A stretch of DNA of 37,541 nucleotides from an uncultured Verrucomicrobiales bacterium (GTDB taxonomy: Bacteria > Verrucomicrobiota > Verrucomicrobiia > Verrucomicrobiales > Akkermansiaceae). Shown here piece after piece: positions 7,412-13,744 of this stretch (the first letter of the stretch is position 1; every line of letters starts with the position of its first letter). Under the pieces are notes generated by a model. The model searched no databases. It was not told the origin of the DNA and worked only from the letters and a program-made list of their open reading frames with translations. The stretch covers positions 1-37,541 of the forward strand of contig CALABM010000144.1 in NCBI GenBank assembly GCA_937885815.1, read 5' to 3'. Position numbers and translations under genes: made by a program.

Positions 7412-8236
7412 ATGACACCGCCACGCTCCATTGCTTTGCTTGCCGGTGTGCGCAACAGCGGCAACCTGCAGCTTATGCAAACGGTTGCCGCTGCCTGTCA
7501 AGAGGCCGGCCTGAATGTGTATGAATATACTCGGGACTCCTCTGAGGTGCCTGAGGTGCTCATCTGCCTTGGTGGGGATGGCACCATGCTTTCCGCCGCC
7601 ACCAGAGCGGCAAGGAAGGGTATCATCCTCGGCGGTATCAATACCGGCCACCTTGGTTTCTTGAGTGCCTGTGCTCGCTCGCAGGTGGCCGCTCTGATAT
7701 CCTCTCTTGCTGAGGGCACATTCAGGGTAGAGGAGCGAGTGATGCTTGAAATCTCCCAGCAGAGTGTCACCTCATACCCGGAGCCGCTTCTGGCGCTTAA
7801 TGAGGTTTCCCTCATGCGTGCTCAGACCGGTAAGATGATTGATGTGGACGTGGAGCTGAACGGCTGCCTGCTGAACCGCTATCATGCGGATGGTGTGCTC
7901 GTGGCCACTCCCACAGGCTCCACCGCTTATTCTCTTTCCGCCGGTGGCCCGCTCCTCTGGCCGGACGCTCGGGTTATCTCCATCACCCCCATCTGTCCCC
8001 ACAGCCTGACAAGCCGCCCCGTCGTGGTGCCGGATACCATGGAAATCACTCTTCGTCCCCGCGCCCGCCGTGGCCGCATGGAAGAATCCATTATCTATTC
8101 TGTAGACGGCCGCTCCGCTCATCACATCCCCGTGAATGACGTGCTCACCATCCGCCGCGCTGAGCGCCCGCTGAAGCTCCTCGCCCTCCCGGATAATGAC
8201 TTCGCCGTCCGCCTCCGTGCAAAGCTTGGGTGGTGA
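7412..8236 (+). CDS. nadK: NAD kinase
   Basis: Makes NADP+ from NAD+ and ATP (or polyphosphate), the only route to NADP. The cytosolic enzyme has 274 residues from this start. Diagnostic motifs are LGGDGTML (53-60), NTGHLGFLS (78-86) and ATPTGSTAYSLSAGGP in the central NAD-binding region. The frame is open upstream to 7283 inside argB, but the ATG at 7412 gives a normal N-terminus (PPRSIALLAGVRNSGN) that fits the family's first beta-strand. No Shine-Dalgarno sequence is present. It follows argB by 22 nt and is probably cotranscribed. Confidence 0.95.
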   Translation: MTPPRSIALLAGVRNSGNLQLMQTVAAACQEAGLNVYEYTRDSSEVPEVLICLGGDGTMLSAATRAARKGIILGGINTGHLGFLSACARSQVAALISSLAEGTFRVEERVMLEISQQSVTSYPEPLLALNEVSLMRAQTGKMIDVDVELNGCLLNRYHADGVLVATPTGSTAYSLSAGGPLLWPDARVISITPICPHSLTSRPVVVPDTMEITLRPRARRGRMEESIIYSVDGRSAHHIPVNDVLTIRRAERPLKLLALPDNDFAVRLRAKLGW

Positions 8237-8280
8237 TGCTTATCGGCTGATATATTACCGCCGTAAAAAGTCTTTCTTCC

Positions 8281-8628
8281 ATGACCTCTGTAAGTCCCAA
8301 ACTCCGTAAGGGAAAGGTGCTTGCACCTCAGCTGCTCGTGCAGCGCAAGGCCTCGCTGATTCATGAGTTGCCCTGCATAGTGGCATGGTTGCCGCTGATG
8401 GTGGCCTTTCTGAGCATGCCGGTGTGGGCGTTGGCTGGGGGACTGGGCGATACGCTTGGGGTTGTGAGCTTTATTTTCTGCGTGATAGGGCTTATCCTCA
8501 GCCTGATAGTGAGCTTGGCCCTGCTGTTTTTCAAAGCTCGGCGTGTGGAGGCTTTGCTGCTGATGCTGAGCACCATCGTGCTGTTTCCTCTGTACTTGAT
8601 GGTGGTTTTAACGCTCGTTTTTGGTTAG
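8281..8628 (+). CDS. Small hypothetical membrane protein, three TM helices
   Basis: 115 residues, family not recognised. A basic N-terminus (PKLRKGKVLAPQLLVQRKASLIHELP) is followed by three hydrophobic helices at about 31-53, 59-83 and 89-114, with an FFKARR turn between the second and third. The positive-inside rule puts the N-terminus in the cytoplasm. It starts 45 nt after nadK and may be the last gene of that operon. It converges on the next gene with only 15 nt between the stops. Confidence 0.65.
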   Translation: MTSVSPKLRKGKVLAPQLLVQRKASLIHELPCIVAWLPLMVAFLSMPVWALAGGLGDTLGVVSFIFCVIGLILSLIVSLALLFFKARRVEALLLMLSTIVLFPLYLMVVLTLVFG

Positions 8629-8643
8629 GCCTTGGAATATGTT

Positions 8644-9516
8644 TTAACGCCCTAATCCCTGGGCGATGAGGGTGAGGAAGCCCTCGTAGTGGCGGAGGAG
8701 GGAGAGGCGGGCGGTACTGATGGCTGCCGGGGTGCCGTTGCCCTGAAGGGAGCGCACGGGGCAATGGAGCTGTGCGGCCTTGTCTGTGTAGGTCAGCCAT
8801 GCTTCATGTGCTGCGAGGAACTTGGCTTGACAGGTGCTGTTATAGTCCTCCGGGGCGGAGTCCAGGCGGGTGTTCGTGATGAACTCCATGCTTGGGCGGT
8901 CTCCCACCATGAGGGAGGCTATGAACTGCACGCGGTTAAGGTGCTGGGCCAGCAGATGGGCGTGGAGCTCCTGCAAGTCACCTCGGTACGTGTCCCATGT
9001 GCTGATGCGGTTGCTGATGGCTGCGGTAAAGGCGTCTTCTTCCTCCGTTGTCTGCTCGGGGCAGCGCTCCGGCTCTGTGAGCACGGAGTGCCGGCGCATG
9101 TGCTGCATGTCTTTCTGCATCAGCGAGAGCAGGGCGCTGCGGTACTGCTGCATGGCGGTGCTGTAACGCTCAGGTTGTGTTGTTCGGAGAGGCTCCAGTG
9201 AGTAGGCGGCATAATCCATTTGTGCCGTAAATGCCTGAGTTGCGGCCTCAGCTGCTTCGCAAATGGCCTGCTGGGCAGCAGCTATATCATGACGGCCGCA
9301 TACACAGAGACTGCCATTCTCTCGGGAGTACTGTATATCCTGCAGCCAGATGCTGTACATGGTCGCCACGGTATCTCTATTGTTTGTGCGGCTGGCTGCT
9401 TCCGGTAGTACGCGGGCAGTTCCCGCTCCCGCGGATATAGCCGTGGGGGATGCTATCAGCGCGGCGAGCATGAGGCCGCAGAAAAGACGCCGGGAGGTAA
9501 GGGGAAGGCAGGGCAT
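8644..9516 (-). CDS. Secreted protein of unknown function
   Basis: 290 residues from the chosen start. The Met codon at 9514-9516 gives a clear signal peptide (basic SRR, hydrophobic FCGLMLAALIASPTAISAGA). Two upstream in-frame Met codons (9582, 9552) are unlikely because a near-consensus promoter overlaps the second one. The mature part is mostly helical, with Cys residues at CVCG, CEA, RCPEQ, STCQAKF and HCP. The Cys and helix pattern loosely recalls small periplasmic domains such as LprI-type inhibitors, but I cannot assign a family. Periplasmic or outer-membrane location is inferred. It converges on the 8281 gene. Confidence 0.65.
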   Translation of the reverse strand: MPCLPLTSRRLFCGLMLAALIASPTAISAGAGTARVLPEAASRTNNRDTVATMYSIWLQDIQYSRENGSLCVCGRHDIAAAQQAICEAAEAATQAFTAQMDYAAYSLEPLRTTQPERYSTAMQQYRSALLSLMQKDMQHMRRHSVLTEPERCPEQTTEEEDAFTAAISNRISTWDTYRGDLQELHAHLLAQHLNRVQFIASLMVGDRPSMEFITNTRLDSAPEDYNSTCQAKFLAAHEAWLTYTDKAAQLHCPVRSLQGNGTPAAISTARLSLLRHYEGFLTLIAQGLGR

Positions 9517-9550
9517 GGTCGCAGGTGGTATTAAGCTGGTTTCGCCCGTC

Positions 9551-9578
9551 ATTGTAGGGGCATTATTTGTAATGTCAA
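9551..9578 (-). promoter_or_regulatory. Promoter of the secreted-protein gene
   Basis: Minus-strand -35 TTGACA (9573-9578), 16-bp spacer, -10 TACAAT (9551-9556), nearly consensus. The start site is predicted near 9544, placing the ATG at 9516 about 28 nt downstream and excluding the earlier ATGs. The -35 box overlaps the stop codon of the ankyrin remnant. Confidence 0.7.
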
Positions 9579-9847
9579 GCAAATATGCTTAGGCTGATAC
9601 CGCCTCCTGAGACTATGATGGGGGGGGCTACGAGAGAAATTCTTCCCCCGGCCGCGCGGATGAGCTCTGCGCATTCCGTATGTCCATTAAAGTCAGCAAT
9701 GAAGAGTAGTGTGGTGCTGAACTCATCCGTAGCATTGACATCAATGCCGGGCGCTGCGAGTAACTTGGCGCACTCGGCATACCCTTTTTCGGCGTCTCTT
9801 CCTGTGTTTTGTCTCCTTTGAGATGGGTATTCACCTAAAGTGAGAAG
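9575..9847 (-). pseudogene. Ankyrin-repeat protein remnant (3' end only)
   Basis: The minus-strand frame ending at the TGA 9575-9577 has no start codon. It reads EKGYAECAKLLAAPGIDVNATD and then TLLFIADFNGHTECAELIRAAGG. This is one and a half ankyrin repeats: the GH/GYxECAKLL helix pair and the DVNATD beta-turn are recognisable. The frame is closed by a TAG at 9848-9850. Further upstream on the same strand a TTGACA at 9970-9975 precedes an ATG that soon hits a stop, possibly the old gene start. The parts are consistent with a decayed ankyrin gene whose 5' portion was lost or frameshifted. The 68-codon frame overlapping it is only a shadow. Confidence 0.65.
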
Positions 9848-10027
9848 CTAGAGAAGGGGGACGAAAACATGATACCTTGCTTGGTGGCTAGGTATGGACG
9901 AATTAGATGGGGCGTTTTTTCAGGCATTTCAACGAACTTTTTTTCATAAAAGAACACTAATGAGTTATATGTCAATGGTGAAAATGAGGGCCAAGTGTTA
10001 AAAGAAAGTTACAACGGATGAAATATA

Positions 10028-10055
10028 TTGCTCTTGCTGTTTGAAGTATGATAAT
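10028..10055 (+). promoter_or_regulatory. Promoter of the 121-residue membrane protein gene
   Basis: -35 TTGCTC (10028-10033), 16-bp spacer, -10 GATAAT (10050-10055). The start site is near 10062. The short leader holds a strong AAGGAG (10068-10073) six bases before the ATG, unlike most genes here. Confidence 0.5.
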
Positions 10056-10079
10056 ATATAGGAGAAGAAGGAGATAAGT

Positions 10080-10445
10080 ATGAAAAAGAAAATTCTGACT
10101 TGTAAACGCGGGCTCATTATCTGCTTAGTGCTGACGGTGAGTGGTATTCTGGTGGGGCTGGGGGCTTTTGGCTGTATGATGGATGAGCTGAGCGAGATGC
10201 TGAGACTCGGGCTGAGAGATTTGCTGGAGTTGGAGCCGCCGAACCCGCCTATTTGTGATATTGATCATGATGATGCTTGGCTTTTGCGGGGACTGACGAT
10301 AGTGGATGCGTATGATGCAGAGGACGTGGTGGCTGCTGCCATTGTGTGTGGCGTATCTTTGCTGGGGGCTCTGCTGAGTGGGCTTGCGGCACTGGTACTT
10401 TCCTTCTTCGTGGGCAACAAGCCTGCAGAGGTCCCGAAGAGCTGA
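10080..10445 (+). CDS. Small hypothetical membrane protein with acidic loop
   Basis: 121 residues, no family recognised. The N-terminus is basic (KKKILTCKRG), followed by a TM helix at about 12-34. A soluble acidic loop (about 35-82, with DIDHDD and DAYDAED) comes next, then a second TM at about 85-112 and a short tail. Both termini are probably cytosolic and the loop periplasmic. It has one of the clearest Shine-Dalgarno sequences of the window and lies in an AT-richer patch next to the ankyrin remnant. That would fit an accessory or recently acquired gene (inference). Confidence 0.6.
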   Translation: MKKKILTCKRGLIICLVLTVSGILVGLGAFGCMMDELSEMLRLGLRDLLELEPPNPPICDIDHDDAWLLRGLTIVDAYDAEDVVAAAIVCGVSLLGALLSGLAALVLSFFVGNKPAEVPKS

Positions 10446-10478
10446 CCACCGGGCCTTTCTCCATCTTGAAAGAGATGC

Positions 10479-10504
10479 GCCATTACCCGAGCCTGGGTAA
10501 TGGC
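10479..10504. terminator. Bidirectional hairpin between convergent genes
   Basis: Perfect 10-bp stem GCCATTACCC / GGGTAATGGC with a 6-nt loop. It lies midway between the plus-strand membrane-protein gene and the 3' end of the RND operon. Neither side has a strong T-tract, but its position suggests a shared terminator. Confidence 0.6.
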
Positions 10505-10528
10505 ACATGTTTGTATTAAGCGGATATT

Positions 10529-13500
10529 TTACTCCTGCTCGCCTTCAGCGAGCTTGGCGTAAGCGAACTCTTCGTCCGGGTCGGCACCATGCTGAGCCTT
10601 GTGTACCTTGGAGCGGAACAGCTTCATGATGAACACGAAGGAGCAGGGGATGAAGAATACACCCACCAAGGTAGCAACGCTCATGCCGATTACCACCACC
10701 ACACCGATGGCGTTACGGGCCAAAGCACCGGAGCCTTCAGCAGTGAGCAGCGGTACGCAGCCCAAAATGAAGGCGAAGGAGGTCATCAGAATCGGGCGCA
10801 GACGCATGCGGGCTGCCGTTACGGCGGCATCGATGAGGGACTGTCCACGCTCCATCTGCAGCACGGCGAACTCCACAATGAGAATGGCGTTCTTAGCGGC
10901 AAGACCCACAAGCATGACCAGACCAATCTGAGCGTAGAGGTCCAGCGTGAGCTTGAATACCCACAGGCCGAAGAAGGCTCCCAGCACAGCGATGGGCACG
11001 GAAAGGAAGATGGAGAGCGGGAGCGTCCACTTCTCATACAGAGCCGCCATGATGAGGAAGGCGAATACGCCGGAGAGCGTGAAGATGGCGCCGAGGCCGA
11101 GACCGTCCTGAACCTTCTTTTCCTGGAAGCTCATGTCCACATAGGAGATGCCGAACTTGGTCTTGTCCATCGTCTCATTGAACACCTCCTCAATGGCAGC
11201 CATGGCCTGAGCGGAGGAATAGCCATCAGCGGGTGCCACGCGGATGGTGCCGCAGTTGTAGTTATTGTTGTGCTGCACGAACTCAGTATCAGCGATATCG
11301 CGGATGGTGACGAGGGTGCTGAGCGGTACGGATTCACCGCGATTGTTGGAAACATAGAAGTTTGCAATCTGATCCGTATTCGTGCGGCTGGCGCCTGCAG
11401 CTTGCATGTATACCTGCCACTGCTGGCCGAACTGCGTGTAGTAGTTCACGAAGCGGGAGCCGTTGAAGCACTGCAGCAGGGAGTTGGCGCCGGCGTAGTC
11501 CACACCCTGAGCAAGGCACTTGTCCTTATCAATGGCGATACCCTTCTGCGGTACGGCCGGCAGCATCATGTCAGATGCTGTCTTGATAGCGGGATGGGCT
11601 TTCAGAGCTGCCTCCAAGCGCTGCATCTGGGCGTACAGAGCGGCCACGCCCTGACCTTCCAAGTCCTGCAGCACGAAGGAGATATCATTACCCGTACCCA
11701 CACCGGGAATGGCGGGGGGCATGGCCATGAAGACGATACCGTCCGCGCCGCTCATGTCCAGCCTGGCGCTGAGGCGCTCGTAGATATCCTGAGCGGTGGG
11801 GTGCTCGCCGTTTTCCATAACGGGGCGATCTGCGAAGTCATGCAGCTTCACGAAGTAGGTCATAGCATTCGTGGTCTGCACGTTAATCATGAGGTTCATA
11901 CCAAGGATGGATACCACATGATCCACAGCGGAATCACTCAGCAGCACTTCCTCCACAGGAATGGTTTCCTCAGTAAGACGCTGCAGGGAGGCACCGGGCT
12001 TCATGACAACACCGGCGATGAGGAAGCCCTGGTCTTCAGAGGGAAGGAAGCCACCCGGCACACGGCTGGCAGTGGGGATAATGAGGAGGGTGATACCAGC
12101 CAAGATGGGCATGGAAATCCAGAGGCGGCGGCAGAAGAAGCCACAGGCAGCCGCGAACTTACCGGCCACCCAGTCATAGCCCTTGTTGAAGGCATTGTAG
12201 AAGGGGGTGAGCAGGGACTTGTGCTCCTTCTTGTTCTTCAGCATGATAGCTGAGAGCGCCGGCGAAAGGGTGAGGGCGTTGAATGCGGAAATCAACATGG
12301 AGACCGCAATCGTCACTGCGAACTGCTGGAAGAGTGTACCGGTGATGCCGGGGAGCATCACGGAGGGAAGGAACACGGCTGCCAGCACGAGGGCAATGGC
12401 CATTACCGGGCCGCTCACTTCCTTCATGGCTGCGAAGGTGGCCTGACGGGGTGTCATGCCGTTCTCCATGTGGGATTCTACGGCTTCCACCACCACGATG
12501 GCGTCATCCACCACGAGACCAATGGCCAGCACCATGCCCAGAAGGCAGATGGTGTTCAGCGAGAAGCCCAGAATGGGGAAGAAGCAGAAGGTGGTTACCA
12601 AGGATACCGGCACAGCAATGAGGGGAATGAGTGTGGCGCGCCAGCCCTGAAGGAACAGGAACACCACAATGGCTACCAGCACAAGTGCCTCAAAGAGGGT
12701 GTGGATAATCTCATTAATGGAGTCACTCACCGTGGTGGTTGTATCCAGTGCCACGAACCCGCGCATACCTTCCGGCATCACGCTTTCCTTCTCTGCGAAG
12801 AGCTGGCGGAGGTTGGCCACGGTTTCCAGAGCGTTTGCTTCAGCCGCCTGGTAGATAGCAAGGCAGGTGGCGGGGGTGCCGTCCACTCGGCCGGCGAGGG
12901 AGTAGCTCTGAGAGCCGAGCTCGATGTTGGCAATGTCACGCAGGCGCACGGACTGGGTGTGGTTCTGCATGATGATGATATCACGGAACTCCTCGATGCT
13001 TTCCATGCGGCCCTTATTACGGATGGTGTAGGTAAACTCCTGACCATCAGGCATGGGCTCAGCACCCACGGAACCACCGGGGTTAATGGTATTCTGCTGG
13101 TTAATAGCGTTATACACCTGGTCCACGCTGATACCCTTTTGGGCCATGAGCTCGCTGTCCAGCCAGATACGCACAGCGTAACGGCCACCGAATACCATCA
13201 CGTCACCCACGCCCTTGACGCGCTTAACCGGGTCCACAAGATTGATGTAGGCATAACCGGTCAGGTCAATGGGGTTGAAGAAGCCTTCAGGGGAGTCAAT
13301 GGCATAAATCATCAGCGGCAGACCTGCGGACTGCTTGATAGTCACGCCCATCTGCGATACCGTGGAGGGCAGCTGGGAGGTGGACTGGCTGTAACGCATG
13401 TAGGTGAGCTGCTGGTTCGTGTTAGCATCCGAACCGGGCTCAAAGATAACATTCAGCGTGCAGGAGCCGTTATTTGATGAGGTGGAAGCCATGTAGTCCA

Positions 13501-13723
13501 TCCTCTGAATACCGGAGAGCTGCAGCTCAATGGGGGTGGCCACGGCGTCAGCCACTTCCTGAGCGTTAGCGCCGGGATAAGTGGCGCTGAGCTGAATGGT
13601 GATGGGGGTGATATCCGGGTACTGCGAGATGGGCAGGGCCAGCATGCAGATGATACCCAGCATCGTGGTGACGATGGAGATAACGCCGGCGATGATGGGG
13701 TGTTTAATGAAAAACGGAGACAT
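10529..13723 (-). CDS. RND efflux pump inner-membrane subunit, AcrB/HAE1 type
   Basis: Proton-driven inner-membrane transporter of 1064 residues, the usual HAE1 length, acting as a trimer. Features in order: TM1 at about 10-30 (FIKHPIIAGVISIVTTMLGI); the porter signature ISQYPDITPITIQLSATYPGANAQEV; a TM block at about 340-500; the proton-relay Asp pair D406/D407 in GLVVDDAIVVVE; and the second porter domain. The C-terminal TM block contains the relay lysine motif GLAAKNAILIVEF. All expected functional residues are present. It lies 21 nt downstream of the fused adaptor gene and is the last gene of the operon. No TolC-type outer-membrane gene is in the window, so the channel must be encoded elsewhere. 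Drug or lipid substrates cannot be predicted. Confidence 0.93.
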   Translation of the reverse strand: MSPFFIKHPIIAGVISIVTTMLGIICMLALPISQYPDITPITIQLSATYPGANAQEVADAVATPIELQLSGIQRMDYMASTSSNNGSCTLNVIFEPGSDANTNQQLTYMRYSQSTSQLPSTVSQMGVTIKQSAGLPLMIYAIDSPEGFFNPIDLTGYAYINLVDPVKRVKGVGDVMVFGGRYAVRIWLDSELMAQKGISVDQVYNAINQQNTINPGGSVGAEPMPDGQEFTYTIRNKGRMESIEEFRDIIIMQNHTQSVRLRDIANIELGSQSYSLAGRVDGTPATCLAIYQAAEANALETVANLRQLFAEKESVMPEGMRGFVALDTTTTVSDSINEIIHTLFEALVLVAIVVFLFLQGWRATLIPLIAVPVSLVTTFCFFPILGFSLNTICLLGMVLAIGLVVDDAIVVVEAVESHMENGMTPRQATFAAMKEVSGPVMAIALVLAAVFLPSVMLPGITGTLFQQFAVTIAVSMLISAFNALTLSPALSAIMLKNKKEHKSLLTPFYNAFNKGYDWVAGKFAAACGFFCRRLWISMPILAGITLLIIPTASRVPGGFLPSEDQGFLIAGVVMKPGASLQRLTEETIPVEEVLLSDSAVDHVVSILGMNLMINVQTTNAMTYFVKLHDFADRPVMENGEHPTAQDIYERLSARLDMSGADGIVFMAMPPAIPGVGTGNDISFVLQDLEGQGVAALYAQMQRLEAALKAHPAIKTASDMMLPAVPQKGIAIDKDKCLAQGVDYAGANSLLQCFNGSRFVNYYTQFGQQWQVYMQAAGASRTNTDQIANFYVSNNRGESVPLSTLVTIRDIADTEFVQHNNNYNCGTIRVAPADGYSSAQAMAAIEEVFNETMDKTKFGISYVDMSFQEKKVQDGLGLGAIFTLSGVFAFLIMAALYEKWTLPLSIFLSVPIAVLGAFFGLWVFKLTLDLYAQIGLVMLVGLAAKNAILIVEFAVLQMERGQSLIDAAVTAARMRLRPILMTSFAFILGCVPLLTAEGSGALARNAIGVVVVIGMSVATLVGVFFIPCSFVFIMKLFRSKVHKAQHGADPDEEFAYAKLAEGEQE

Positions 13724-13744
13724 AATGATTCAGCGGTGTGAGGT

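Noticed and set aside
9628..9834. 68-residue minus-strand open frame with a start codon
   Set aside because: It is out of frame with the ankyrin-like reading over the same bases, and its own sequence has no recognisable feature.
10589..12253. 554-residue plus-strand open frame
   Set aside because: Antisense to the RND pump gene; His/Gly/Glu-rich composition with no domain.
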